DNA of 64,000 bases. Source: Rostrohypoxylon terebratum. Its lineage: Eukaryota > Ascomycota > Sordariomycetes > Xylariales > Hypoxylaceae. Below the pieces are notes generated by a model, which had not been told where the DNA came from, did not search any database, and saw only the letters and a list, made by a program, of their open reading frames with translations. Shown here in pieces: positions 1-11,571 of the stretch. The translations under genes and the position numbers were made by a program. The stretch covers positions 1 through 64,000 of the forward strand of contig MU385885.1 of NCBI GenBank assembly GCA_022497145.1, read 5' to 3'. Within the stretch, counting starts at the first letter, position 1, and each line of letters begins with the position of its first letter.

Positions 1-146
1 TATATAATAAAAAGGCGGTGACCTTGAACGCGAACGCGTCGCGATTGTGCCGTGGTCCACACCTGGTATGTGCACGTAACGGTGGATCGACTTATTGATG
101 TATTTGATTAGCCAGACGCACAAGATTTGAAGAGCAGGCCGTGTAT
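1..146. other. Non-coding edge of the window
   Basis: This stretch lies downstream of the stop codon of the minus-strand glycosyltransferase gene. It probably contains that gene's 3' end. I see no coding sequence or RNA gene in it. Confidence 0.5.
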
Positions 147-1389
147 TTATCTCCAGATGGGGTTCTCATAATCTGGCAATTGATCTACCATTTTGCTTGC
201 TGGTGCCCCGGCGATCAAGCGCTTCATATTTTCCCGTACGCTCAATCTGATGTACGGCGTTCCTGTTCCTTTTGCATAGCCCCCACCTTGGCCTTGGATA
301 TTGGAAGCTCCTCCCTTGGCGTAATGATGACTGAATAGGGGTGGTTGTACTGTAATACAGACCGGCCGAGCCTCTTGATGTTGAGGGGTAACTTCGTCGT
401 CGGTCTCTGGCTCTGACTTGAGTTTGAACTTGTTCCCGGGGTTACATCCGCCTTCACACCATTTTTGTAACACCAAGTCCCACTGGGTATCGTAATGAGA
501 GTCAAACTCTCGGAGTAGTTTTCGGGCTCCTTGGTAGCTGACTGCGTACGCGAGACTGCATATAGTCCCGCTAGACGCATGTATAACGCGAGTATGAGGT
601 GGATATAACTCACCCAGCTTGTCCTTCAAAGCGAAAGGATGAGGTTTGAGGTGTTTGGGGGCTGGCACTGTATCGTCACCAAGGATTGTGACTCTCAAGG
701 GGGATACTCCAGAGTTATTGGGGGGGAAGTCTGTACCGCAGTGCCCTAGCCACAGGACATCCCAATCATCGCCGTATATAGCTTCATGACCACGACCAAT
801 AGCGTCTCTGCTAGTATCCAGTTTAACTGTGTCCTTTGCAGAATTTGATTCTTTTAACCACGTCCGCGAAGCTGACGCAAAAACTTGAAGTTGAGATTTT
901 AGGCGTACGTCCCAGTCAATATCATCCTCAACGATTAAGGCGCTTCCAAGGTTGTTGTCAACAACTGCTTTTAACGCATTCATATGGGATCTCCAAGACC
1001 CCCTAGCGCCAGAAGACCGTATTCTGTTCCCGGGGGGCGCATCAAGATCTCCTACCTGATCGCCGAATACGCCATCGACCCAAGAGAAGGTGAGGTTACC
1101 AACAGCTCCCGCTAGAGCCATCGCATCTCGACGGTCTGTCCGCGATGGAAGGTTGATGACGAATATCTTTGAGAACTATGCATGATGTTTAGACACAGAA
1201 TATGCGAGAAAGTGACAACCAAAGTGAAAAGGAGGTTATTACGCCTAGGGTACTGTTGGACACATCTTCGTTGAGAGATCGGTCCTCAAAATCACTGAAA
1301 AGATCTGACTTTGTGAGTCTGCACCAGTAAATGTAAAAAAGGGGAGCGAAAACACATGCTGCCGCAAAAGCTCTGCGATACGGTGGCAT
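147..1389 (-). CDS. Glycosyltransferase family 25-type protein, membrane anchored
   Basis: This is a two-exon gene encoding about 391 aa. Exon 1 is 1389-1243, the intron is 1242-1176 (67 nt, GTAATA...CATAG, phase 0) and exon 2 is 1175-147. The splice restores the GT25 opening motif IFVINLPSRTDRRDAM (residues 53-68), which is split from its start codon in the genome; this is the main evidence for the model. An acidic EDD motif (residues 132-134, within ALIVEDDIDWD) is typical of the family's metal and nucleotide-sugar site. Residues about 7-23 are hydrophobic after a basic start, so a type II Golgi/ER anchor is likely. Fungal GT25 proteins resemble bacterial LPS glycosyltransferases and collagen galactosyltransferases, but their acceptors are mostly unknown. 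The specific substrate cannot be inferred here. No functionally linked neighbour is visible. Confidence 0.85.
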
Positions 1390-2194
1390 TGTGGCTCTAG
1401 TAAGGACTCATTTTCGTGCGCGACCCTAAATATAGACCTAAAATGCTTTTAGTTCTATGGGTAGGTAGTTGGATTTAATGTTGGTATATTTTCATCAAGA
1501 TCTAAATGTGTCCTAATATGACTGCATTGAGTTGGTGTGAGGTTCACGGGTAAAAGGGCGGATAATATCCAAGCGTTGGTCTACAACGGGATTCCGACGA
1601 ACGACTTTCTCATATTACGTAAATTATCAGAAGCAGTCCGTATCCTGAAGACATACAATTTGAAATTGTGCATACGATAAGTTAGGAAAATATAGGGTGA
1701 TCTTGAGGGGGGTCACGTGGCGTGTCCTGCCAGTCAGTGGCTTACTCATCACCTACATAATACTAAATAGGTTGTTTCTTAATACCTAACAATTGAGAAG
1801 TAAGTTAACAATGTTCCAAGATTTGGTGATTAATTATAGCTGGCCGGGGCCTTAAGTACGTTGGCCTGCGTTTTCTACACAGCGAAAAGAATTCGGAATG
1901 AGATTTGACGTAGAGGTAAGGGTTAGGGATAAGCTTTAGTTGGGGTTAGGGTTGGAGATCGAGATTATGTAATCGATACTCATAACTTCACATCAACATA
2001 GAGGGAACAGTTGTATTCTGACCCATTCTATATCATATTACATTACTAAGCTACCATTAGTAGCGAAGTTGTTCCAGCATCACTTGATGCCGCCCAGCCA
2101 CTTCATGGTCTTCCAACTAAATTCTGCGTCTGTTATCGGCTTAGTTATCAGATCAACAATGCACAGCGTGGTGCGGTGTGTATGGCATTCCAAC
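1390..2194. other. Intergenic, telomere-like motifs near 1918-1953
   Basis: No coding region is seen. It is the upstream region of the glycosyltransferase gene (start at 1389, minus strand). It holds two short TTAGGG-containing stretches, listed separately. Confidence 0.5.
1918..1953. repeat. Interstitial telomere-like TTAGGG motifs
   Basis: AAGGGTTAGGG lies at 1918-1928 and GGGGTTAGGGTT at 1942-1953, both in the same orientation and 13 bases apart. TTAGGG is the usual telomere repeat of filamentous fungi. Two degenerate copies may be a relic or may occur by chance. Confidence 0.4.
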
Positions 2195-2533
2195 TTACTT
2201 GATTACGCGTCCACAGTGGCGACATGTGGTGGTGGTGGTGGTGGTGGTAGTTGGCTGTTGCTGAACAGCAGGCGCTTCCGGTGTCTTGGTCCCGCCCTCC
2301 TTTTTCTTCTTGTACTCGTCCTTGTAGAACCTATACCCATGGTGTCGGCGAATTGCTCTCAAAAATCTAGGTGGGTGGAGGTATGGGCCGTAAGGGTGCG
2401 ATGGGGTTCGCCAGGGGAGAGGAGTGCGTCCCTTCTCGAGCACCTTGGTGACCTAGACAGGTTGCTCGAGAGAGGGATCACTTGCTGCCCCTGCGGCGTT
2501 GGTGCCGGCGCCCTGCTTGTTGGTAGAGGCCAT
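2195..2533 (-). pseudogene. Interrupted reading frame of unknown function
   Basis: Reading the minus strand from the ATG at 2533 gives 26 codons beginning MASTNKQGAG, then a TAG at 2455-2453. The same frame then stays open for another 85 codons to a TAA at 2195. The second part is rich in basic and aromatic residues (RAIRRHHGYRFYKDEYKKKK) and ends in a threonine run encoded by the GGT/ACC microsatellite and a CRHCGRVIK tail. I do not recognise the protein. The frame continuity suggests a gene broken by one nonsense change. A CTGTCTAG acceptor just before GTC ACC AAG could alternatively begin an exon whose partner I cannot find. It may also be a chance ORF. Confidence 0.3.
2228..2248. repeat. 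(GGT)7 microsatellite
   Basis: Seven perfect GGT units. Read on the minus strand in the interrupted frame they encode a threonine run. Confidence 0.9.
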
Positions 2534-4117
2534 TGTTGATTGATGTCAAGCTGAGTGATGGTAGCGGCAGTGAATGCAGTATCAGCTATAGATATAAATG
2601 TTAGTGAATTGAGTCCAAGAGAACGGCGATAGTCTGCCAATTATTGAGGTGGTTGTCGCCGAAATGTGGGGATGAGGAGTATGAAGTTAGCAATGATTTA
2701 TACGTGATGCTTACCGTTATTTTCACTTGCACGAGACTGCTTTTTGAAGATTTTGCCGATGAAGCAGGTGTTTTTCTGGCAGGAGAGCTTCTTGTGAATG
2801 AGCGTTTGGTGGCTATGGTGAAGAATAAACCAGGCACGGTTACGTAGAAGTAGATGGGACGAGTCGACAGATGAATGGGTCAGCGTGCAAAAAGAATACC
2901 CAGGCAGCAGCCTGGATGATCTTTGTCCCGACAACCATCGATTCCAACGGGCAATCCACTATGTACCTTCCTTTACCGACATTTATCGTCCAAAAGATTA
3001 CACGTGCTTGTCACTACCCAGTTCGTCTATACCCTACTAGCAACCAATCATTGTTCCCATGGATGTTCTTCAAGAGGTAAGTTGCAGTAAATCATAGTGA
3101 GCAGCACTTGTATCCATACATGTACAGCATCCATAGGTACATGAGGATAAATCGCTCGGCAGACGTACTCGTACAACTGACAGTTAAGTACCTAGTATCT
3201 TAACTACTCGCCATATTCCTCGCGTCCGCCGTCATCTTTTTTTCCTTTGTTAGACGATACTTTAGCTCTGCTCCTACCTACGAGCACTTTAGACATCTAA
3301 AAGTGGGATCATGCCACGAAAGGTTGTATATACACCACGATACACGATGTTAAATATATCATCTTCCACTTTCATATAATAGGTAAAGGCTTCTGATTGA
3401 TTTCGCACTCTGATTATTATTTACATTCAGAGCACTGCCAAACTAAAAAAGCTAGATAACTACCTAAACAGTCATTCAAAAACGCTCGCAGTTCGAGCGA
3501 TTATCGCCTTCTACTAATACTTGGAATCAAGGCTACCTATCTATCACTATTGGATACATCCCATAAGAGTAGTTTTCAACACCGGTAATACAGCCATTCG
3601 GCTGATATCGTCCTAGGAAGGTAGTTCTAGCACCCTTGGAGAGGCAGTGTTTGGTGGATAGGCAGGCCCAGATTGGCAGATAAAGGGAGATTTGGAGTTA
3701 TCTACGCAATAATATAACTATGTACCTACTAGATTTTTAGGTTCATGTCGTGACTCAAGACAATCGCATTTCATCCTATCACCGTGAACTTCCTTACAGT
3801 TTACGAGACGAGATACAAACCTTCTAACGTACCAACGTACCCACCTAACTGGTACTAATTGGGCATTCAGGTGTCAGCGATGGCTACTCAGATGGCCCAT
3901 TAATTACGCCGTGTTAATAGGGAGTTCACATATAGATAGCAATTGAGCAGCAGGTTGTTGACCCCGAACAAAAAACTGTGAATTATTTGCTCCCCCCCCA
4001 GGGAGCATCCTAGACAACTACACTATCCTACACTATCCTACTATTCCATCTAAATTAGTTAACATCCAATAAACCTGATTTAACTGGAGTAGGTAGGTAG
4101 GTACTTAAACGACCGCC
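2534..4117. other. Intergenic, no gene recognised
   Basis: Only short open frames without start context or splice-linked partners occur here. The block 3180-4090 is AT-rich and contains many short CTACCTA/TAGGTAGG motifs and a tandem 10-mer (CACTATCCTA, two copies at 4021-4040). I see nothing else. Confidence 0.5.
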
Positions 4118-5063
4118 CTAGGCGGCGCTGCTGTTGTGACACTTGATGTGTCGCCACAACTCGCCCTTGTCCCTGATTCTACGGCCGCAGGAGGGCCAGC
4201 CGCAGATATGCTGAGGAGGCACACCCACGTCAGCGGGGCCATTGATGATGATGGAGGCGACCACGGCGGCTTCCTGGTGATGCTTGAGATGGATGGCGAG
4301 GTCCTTGGTATGGTTGAAGTGCCGCCCGCACCCGCCCCATCGGCACTCAGTCCCGATGTGGACTGTCTTGCGGTGGGTGCTGAGGGACTGCTTGGTGGCG
4401 AAGGTCAAGCGACACTCGGGACAAGGAAGGCGCGCAGGGGGGGCAGCACGAGGGCCGGCAGCACGGAAAGGATTTGGAAGAGCTTTTCGGGGCGCGGCAT
4501 GAGGAAGGGCGGTGCGAGGCGCGGCGGGAGATACGACAGGAGACACCTCAGCAGGAAGAGCAGCAGGAGACGCGGCGGCGAGGGCGGCGGAGGGAGCGCT
4601 GACAGGAACGTCAACAGGGTTCAAGAGGGAGTTCAAAGGGATCTTATAAGAGGGTCGAGGGGCGGCTATGGTGGCAACAGCTGCTACGGCGTGAATGGGA
4701 GTGGGAGCAGCGGGAGTGCTGGCGGCGCCAAAGTCGACTGCCGGCGATGAGAAGTCAAGCAGGGGCGAAAAAGAAGGACGAGCCACAAACGCAGAATTGG
4801 TGAGGGCAGAGCGGGCGGCGTTTCGAAGGCGGCGCGCGTGTTCATCAGACGGGGACAGCTAATCCGCCGTCTGATTGGGGACGGCGCCTCCTCCTTCTTG
4901 TGCGGCGGGCGTGCGGTGCTCTGGGGCGGCGTTGTCGCGGCCTTTAGAGATAGATTTTAGTAAATAGATGCGGTACAGTAGGCTACCGTAGGATGGGGAT
5001 ATGCGTTGTAGATGGTGAGGAAACTTCACAATTCTTACCTGGGATGTCGGCGATGTCCCCCAT
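4118..5063 (-). CDS. C2H2 zinc-finger protein (three fingers) with an in-frame TAG
   Basis: Three C2H2 fingers lie at the C-terminus of an open frame: CPEC...H-x4-H, then CRWGGC...H-x3-H, then CGWPSC...H-x3-H. The frame upstream is Ala/Pro-rich and probably disordered. The finger frame has no ATG of its own. The best start is ATG at 5063 (MGDIADIP), followed by a strong donor GTAAGA at 5038 and a TTTACTAAAA branch with acceptor AAAG at 4942. With that splice the frame runs through 35 codons, meets TAG at 4861-4859, and continues in the same frame through the fingers to 4118. Alternatively, an acceptor at 4738 (301-nt intron, pyrimidine-rich) skips the TAG and stays in frame. The product is likely a nuclear DNA-binding regulator, or the gene is newly disabled. 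Confidence 0.6.
4844..4875. repeat. Perfect 9-bp inverted repeat around the TAG of the zinc-finger frame
   Basis: ATCAGACGG at 4844-4852 pairs with CCGTCTGAT at 4867-4875, leaving a 14-base loop. The loop contains the in-frame TAG (4859-4861 on the plus strand, read on minus). It could form an mRNA hairpin or be a dyad protein-binding site. Confidence 0.7.
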
Positions 5064-5857
5064 CGTGATAGGATTTTTTATCAAAAAAAGAAGAGTGAAA
5101 CGGGAGAGCTGGGAGAAAAGTTGACTGTGGTTCTTCTCTTCTTGGAAAAGAGACGTGTTTGGTTGAATGAGAGCTCAACGAAAAGAAGAAAAGAAAAAAG
5201 AAATGAAGTAGGATTTGAAAAAGTGGTAGTATATACGATAAGCTACTAGCGGCGGATGCCAGTGGTCGTCACGACAGTTATGCCATCACGCCAGAACTAC
5301 CTGGCCCTGGGTGCCTACACCCACCTGCCTATTGTTAGATAACGGCGTTCCGATCCCAACAATTCATTTTTAACTGAAAATTTATCAACCGACCTCTCAT
5401 CGTTCTTCTTTACAGTTAAATATTTCTTTTAGGAGCAAATAAAACTCTTTTGGATTCTGCATTTCTTCTATAAGGCTTAGTAAGCAAAAAAGCTTCTTGC
5501 CCCTGAACCCCTATCGTAGACTTTTATCGTCTATATTATTATCGCCATACTGTATAATATATACGGAAATCCTGCAGCTTCTTGTTCAAAGTAATATAAT
5601 AGACTAAACTGAGTTACAGATAGAATATAAAAAGAAATAGTCATCTATTCAATAGTCATCTAAGGAATAGCACCCATAGGTATCAAAGTTATATGCCTAT
5701 TCATTCCGCAAACATGTATCAAACATTTCCGGTGGTGAAATGTGACGAACTTTTACTTAACCAATCAAATTGGATATATTCGAGTCTATATACAGTCTGT
5801 CACCGTGCAGGTCGCCAAATAAGTCCCTATTCCGATAATCGTGGTCGTCTTCAGGAC

Positions 5858-5877
5858 ATTAGTAATATATTACTAAT
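5858..5877. repeat. 20-bp perfect AT palindrome
   Basis: ATTAGTAATA is followed directly by its reverse complement TATTACTAAT, with no spacer. Confidence 0.85.
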
Positions 5878-5955
5878 ATAGGGGTGTTACGATCTCCCCA
5901 GAACAAAACGGACAAAGTATCACCCGAAGGTCACGTGACCTAATCAAAATCTTGG

Positions 5956-6021
5956 CATTGAATCAAACTCGATTCAATGAGTCGAACTCAACTCAAGAAA
6001 TCGAGCTCGACTTAATAAGTC
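5956..6021. repeat. Three consecutive inverted repeats
   Basis: CATTGAATC (5956-5964) pairs with GATTCAATG (5971-5979). AGTCGAACTC (5980-5989) pairs with GAGCTCGACT (6003-6012) with one G-U. GACTT (6009-6013) pairs with AAGTC (6017-6021). The second and third arms overlap, so they are alternative folds. Confidence 0.7.
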
Positions 6022-6868
6022 AAAATCAACTCATGCAAACACTTCTAACTCACCAATTTCATGGACATAAAGAATTAGGATATAAAGAATGGAAATTTCC
6101 TACTGTATTTAGTTTTAGTTCTTCAGCTTTCAATCTAAGTATTCAGACTGCACTTGAATATAGAGTCCCATGAAATCTCTTTTACGAACAGAATCGTCAA
6201 CCCTACAGTATTGTTACCTTAAAACCAAGTACCCCAGGGTACGTATCCGCTCTACGAAGTCAGTTAGACAGAAGTAGTAGACGGGTTCGTAACAAGGGGT
6301 TTGATGAATAATCTCAAGCCAATTACAAGTTAGATAGGCAATCGTCTGTCGAACAGTTGACGCCGGATCTTAGCACCTGTCGAACCTCCCTAATTTATGG
6401 ATCCTGATCCATATACGATAAAAATCGGTTCAGGTTCACAATCTTGGAAGCTACGACTACTCGATTGTCTACCTGCTACTTCGTACTACCCGTTACAGTG
6501 TTAACGCCTGTTACCGCCTGCTAGGTGTGTGCAGCTACTTGCAAGTGAAGTTAATATATGGGGAAAGTGCTCACTGCCCTACTTCAGAAAGCGAACTAAT
6601 AATATAGAAAGCCTTGAAAGGCGTGGAAATGCTTATATAATCCACGGTCTCGTGATGGCGGTGTAGAGTGGCAGAACGCCTAGTTTAGGTCGGTGCCACC
6701 CTATTTTAAGAAAAACAACCACTTTTGCAACCCCGGTTTGATGTTGATTGTTTACAGAAGGCTTGAAAACCTTGAAATTCTCGAAATGTCTATTGCAACA
6801 TTATCTTATTTCCAGCGCATATAGCTGACTACCTAGTAGATTATACGGTCAATGTTATCGCACATCCT

Positions 6869-7976
6869 CTACGCGGGATACGCCGCGGCAAGCGCATCGT
6901 ACTCAGCCTGCGTCAATGGCGTCACACAACCATGTTTCAAGCCGGAAGGGAAGCCATTCGTGCTTGACGCCGTATATGCCCCTTCACGGATGTTTGTCGA
7001 TTGGTACGGGATGTATTGCGTGTAATCGTCCGCGAACAAGTGGTAGAGCCCTGGCGTCACATTATCGGCAAAGCTTGCCGGTCCCTCACGCGGTATGTCC
7101 GTAGTTGCGTACCCGATGTTCGTCCACGTACCGAAGAGACCTTCGGTCGTGATGTCCTGAGCAATTTGTTGCGTCGATTCATTCTTATAGAACCGCGCGA
7201 AGTTACCTGGGGTCCCCAGGTACTGGAATTCTTGGTCGATGATTGGCACACCGGGGATTGCTAGGTAATCCTGCGGTGCACTGAACGTCGTGAAATCCTT
7301 GGTAGTCGCATACCGGATTCTGTCCAGAGTCGCGCTGCCCGTGTGTGCCGTGTCAGATTCCGCATATATGCGCGACGACCAGAATACGTAGTATTGCGAC
7401 GTCTCGTCATCCCACACGGCTGATGGTGCCCAGGCCATGCCTGCGGTGTCTGCTTCGACACTATAAAAGTATTCCGATTAGAGGATGTCCAAGTTTTCCA
7501 GGGAGGAAACCGTACGTACGTAACCAAAGAAGACTCGGACCAATTGACCAGGTCAGTCGATTTCCAAATGACAAGGCCACGGCTGCCTTGCCGCGTGGCT
7601 ACATCCCACGAGAATCCTGACGCTGTGACATCGAGGTCTACTCGGTTATCAGCCAATGCGAAATTAAATATCATATCAAATGACTTTCCGACGTACCAGT
7701 GGCAAGAAGAAACCACTCGGATCGAGCAGAGTTTGTAGCAAGGAAAATGTCTCGCACGGCCTTCGATCCAACCGTTGAAGCTAAAACAGGATTTCCACCA
7801 TTCAAGAAGCTGAAAGATGTCGCACTATTTCCTTCCGAGAGGTGGAATTGAACCTTTGGAATGGCATCGCTGAAAGTCGAGACAAGATATCCGACAAATT
7901 TAGTCGCACGGTGCGTGGGACTCGCAATTGCGACGCTGGCGAGAGCCGTCGCAAGCAGAACAGAGAATGAACGCAT
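6869..7976 (-). CDS. Secreted glycoside hydrolase family 43-type enzyme
   Basis: This is a three-exon gene encoding about 329 aa. Exons are 7976-7697, 7637-7520 and 7460-6869; both introns are 59 nt with GTACGT donors and TAG acceptors. The first junction restores FLLATDLDVT and the second restores VTVEADTAGMAWAPSAVWDDE, both typical of GH43 five-bladed beta-propellers. A signal peptide is clear (MRSFSVLLATALASVAIAS). Family hallmarks visible are GSKAVRDIFLAT, MAWAPSAVWD, and REGPASF, where the glutamate is likely the general acid. GH43 enzymes are usually arabinofuranosidases or xylosidases acting on plant hemicellulose, so the product is probably extracellular. The exact subfamily and substrate cannot be read from the sequence. 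It lies on the same strand as the upstream transporter gene, but a 655-bp gap argues for separate promoters. Confidence 0.85.
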
Positions 7977-8631
7977 TTCGAGAGTTGCTTTATTATTGTC
8001 TATCTTGCGCGAGCTTAACAGGAAAATTTACTCGCCCAATAGCATTCTCTGGAGCCGAATAAATAGGAATTTTCGGCAATATGTGGACGCGGGAGTGGAT
8101 GCCATCACGAGATCTCCAAGACTCCAAATGTCGTTCAGTGGACGGAGAAATTGGAGTAATTATGGCGGCAACGTCCGTGGTGATGCTACGGTAAACCCGG
8201 TTTGGCGACGCTGTTCCTGGATCCACCCTGCTCGATTCGGCTTATACAAACGGGGCATTGCGGAGAACCTGGTCTCCCTCGAGACGCGCTCCAATCCGAT
8301 CCACGAATAAGCATTGTCAATTGGCAAATCCATTCTTAGCGTCATCAATCACGTCTTGGGATGCCAAGGACAATGAAACCGACGAGGCTTGTTATGTGGA
8401 CCTGCGCGTTTACAGGCCGAGGTAGAATCATCACAAACTACATCAGATGTTTGGTCCAACAGACAAAGTTAGCCATTGTTAAATGTCTCGTATGCGAATG
8501 CCAATGCTTATGCTAATAGAACATAGTGAATCCCGCCTCTGATGAGGTCCCCAACCAGGGTATATGCCTTCCCTAAATAATCCCATGAATGAAAAACCAG
8601 CTGTATCCCGTCTGGCTACCTATATCACCAC
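7977..8631. other. Intergenic: promoter of the GH43 gene and 3' flank of the MFS gene
   Basis: Several overlapping short frames occur on both strands, but none has coding character. I see no RNA gene. Confidence 0.5.
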
Positions 8632-10532
8632 TTATCCTAAAAGCTTTTCGTCCTCCTCACCTTCGAGAAGAATTTCATGACCGCTACCTTCGTAAATCAA
8701 CATCGCCGACCCACATCCTAGAGCGGATACCAGAGCGACGGCCCACCAACTCGCTCCAACCATTCCCATCTCCAAGCCTTCGCCATACCACCACCCACCA
8801 ACAACAGGTCCCACTGTCCGGAAACCGGCCGACACGCTCTGGCCAAGACCATGGACAAGACCTAGAACGCTTGGGTGCGGACTGCAGTTATTTAGCAAGA
8901 TGATGCTAGCGGGCAACGTGATGGTGCGTGCCATGACTTGCAGTATTTGGACCAAGGTCATGTAGAGCCAAATAACGGGGCCAGAAGCAGGAGCCGGTGA
9001 CTCGGTAGATGAAGGAAGAACCGCGAGATACGGCGCTAAGAAATACGCCACGGGGAATAGGAGTAAAAACCATCGGAATCCACGTAGAGTTCCGAGACGT
9101 GCGTGCACAGACGGGTAAAGGAAAATCTGAAGGGCCATGCCTAGTATTCCTAGGATGGATGTCGCGAGACCGACTGTCGCAGCGGGCATCCCCAACCCAC
9201 CGGTGAATTTCCACGGAAGCGATCGAGATACCACCTCATCGAGCGAAGAGCGAGGCGTAGATAGGAAGAGAGTCCACAAGTTGGTGAAAGCACCGAGCTG
9301 GAAATCATAGAAGGCTTCGGTGATGAGAGTGAAGATAACATTTCGTGTCCATACGCGGCTGAATGGTAGCGTTCGGCCGTCTCGTTTATGTTGATGTTTG
9401 ATTGAGGGTGATGAATCCTCGCCACTGTCTTTGGGCTCCAAGAGGGAGTCGGGGGAATCCAAGGGCTGGATTTTGAAAAATCCATACTCTTGAGCGGGCT
9501 TGCCAAAGAAGTACCTTTTGATTTGGGAAGCAAGGTGTAATCCAACGTCTTCCTTCCCCTTCCTCTTACTCGACGTTTCTTCAAGGGCGAAAAAGACGAT
9601 TAGGGTGGTGATGGTTAGGGTAATGGCGTTCAGAACGCTTGGCAGCGCGTAGGGATACTTCTGGATCCAACCGAAGCCAAAACAAGCACCCTCTCCAAAA
9701 ATACCGGGAAGGCTCTTTGAGGTATCTGCTAGCAGACCTCCCATCACTAATACAAGGTTAGAGTCAATACGACGACATTGGTGTTGCGAAAGACTTACGT
9801 GGACCCAGAGTATTGGCTACACTAAAGCTAATAGGGAGGATGAGAAATGCTCGCGACTGATACTTCTTTTCCACCGTGATCTCTGCAATCATGGTACGTC
9901 TAGGTGGTGTTAGATGGGACACGATCAAGGGGATATTCGAAATTTTTTTCAACTTACATGATGCCAACGGTGCCGTTGATGCCACCCCCCATAGCGCGAA
10001 AGAATACGGCCCAAGCGAAGCTGGTCGCAAATCCATAACCTAAGCACGATATCGCCGTTCCTAGGAGTCCAATAAGGAGAACTCGCTTTCGACCACACCA
10101 GCTAGCATCTGCAGCTTTACCCCAGAGAAATGCGGTCAAGACCTGCGCACCGGTAAAGGCGCCTTGTAATATTCCAGCCTGACTCGAAACTTGGGCGTCA
10201 GAGAGTGTGTTGTCAAGACTCTTCAGTTGGAAGAAGACATAAGCCTGTAAAGATGCGACTTGTAGAAAGTCAACCAGGCGACAGAGGAATAGAATCGCCA
10301 ATTGATCTTTCCTAGGAAGAGACATCCATGTTACTTCCGTCGAACCGTTCTTCGATTTTAAGGACTCGGCATCGCTGACACTGTCGCTTTCTATATCGAA
10401 CTCTCCCGGCGCCGGTAACCTTTCTGCGGCTCTCTTCTCCATGGTTGCAAAGTTTATTGACGTCGTTCTAGCGTGCCGCATCTGAGCCAGGCGTTTCTCC
10501 ATGGTTACCATTCTAGGGCTACTATGATACAC
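8632..10532 (-). CDS. MFS transporter, YCR023C-like (DHA1-type)
   Basis: This is a three-exon gene encoding about 596 aa. Exons are 10532-9958, 9899-9799 and 9746-8632, with introns of 58 and 52 nt. The joins restore the conserved run GTVGIIRTMIAEI...EKKYQSRAF and then ANTLGPLMGGLLAD, characteristic of the fungal YCR023C-like subgroup of drug:H+ antiporter-type transporters. MFS motif A is present as GKAADASWCGRKR (residues 138-150). Hydropathy by eye fits 12 membrane segments, with a long polar central loop (about 100 residues, rich in Lys/Ser/Asp) between the two six-helix halves. The ~70-residue N-terminus is cytosolic and charged. Later in-frame Met codons (8, 11, 31) make the exact start uncertain. 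The protein probably sits in the plasma or vacuolar membrane; its substrate is unknown. Confidence 0.88.
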
Positions 10533-11571
10533 GCCAAGAGAAACAAAGATCGACGATAATGGTAATAGAGATCGTACAATAATGTCAAAGGAGGGACTTG
10601 AAACTTGACAGGTGGGCCAGAATGAAAAAAAATATATATATTACACAAGAGAAGATAATCAGATCGCACACTGATTAGAAGATAATACTATCAACAGCAT
10701 CGGACAAGAACTCGAAGAACATGAAGATCAATATAGTAATATTGAAATGACTACATAAAGGGAGTATGCAGGGAATAATAATAATAGAAGATGGGCCTGA
10801 CAGACTCCGAAGCCTCCGCCACTTAACGTCGAACTACTTACGCAGCGCCCTCCGGTGTTATCGCCGACTGCGCGGCATCAAATCTCGAGACTGGAGAGTG
10901 CGTAAGAGTCGCACGTTGCGCAGGCGACTACCACCAGTGACCAACCAGCGGCTCGCCCTCAGATCCCAGAATATGTCATTTGCGCCTCATAGGTAGTGAT
11001 GAATTTGGCCGGGATATGTGGTTAGAAAAAAGGTGGGCGTGGAGCCGCAGCCCTAGATTGGTAAAAGATCTTAGCAGGCCGCGTGTCGACGCAATGCTTG
11101 TCCCCAATAGCACAGTGGGGACTCGTCAACTCCAAACTACGCATCAGGAACCACGAATCGGCTCCGAAACCCATGCTACACCATGCTGGGGTTCTGGGAA
11201 GCGTATTAATCACCGTTTCGAAACGCCATTCACAGCCACCGCAGCTATGCTTAGGGAAAATATCCTAAAGTAGTCGGTCAAATGATTGGCCTCGGCTATC
11301 GGTGAGATCAGACAAATGTACGTATCGCTGTACGTAGCATGCATAGCGACAGGAGTTGGAGGTTTAGAATTATGTCGAAGGGGTTGAAGGGGATGCATCG
11401 CTATGTGACGAACGTAATGTTCATTATGTGGGATGTCCCCAGCATCCCAGTGCTCATCAAATTATCTTACACCTTCTTTTGAAACCCCTTTTCTATTTCC
11501 GTACTGCTGTATCTTTATTATTATTATTTTCTTTTCAATGTCGATGTAAGGCGCGGTAACACAATTTTACA
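10533..11571. other. Intergenic between divergent MFS and ASST-family genes
   Basis: This is a shared divergent promoter region. The AT-rich block 10620-10790 flanks the MFS start and a T-rich tract at about 11500-11540 precedes the ASST gene. No gene is recognised between. Confidence 0.55.

Larger units (their letters stand above)
5064..6868. other. Intergenic, AT-rich with palindromes and hairpins
   Basis: I recognise no gene. Part of it is the promoter side of the zinc-finger gene. Small open frames near 5693-5881 and 5952-6173 lack coding character. A 20-bp palindrome and a run of inverted repeats are listed separately. Confidence 0.5.

Noticed and set aside
2069..2539. A plus-strand 156-codon frame with a poly-Gly stretch
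   Set aside because: The Gly run comes from the GGT microsatellite. The composition is less protein-like than the minus-strand frame.
4136..4750. A 204-codon plus-strand frame opposite the zinc-finger gene
   Set aside because: It mirrors the GC-rich Ala/Pro coding sequence. The minus-strand fingers are clearly the real product.
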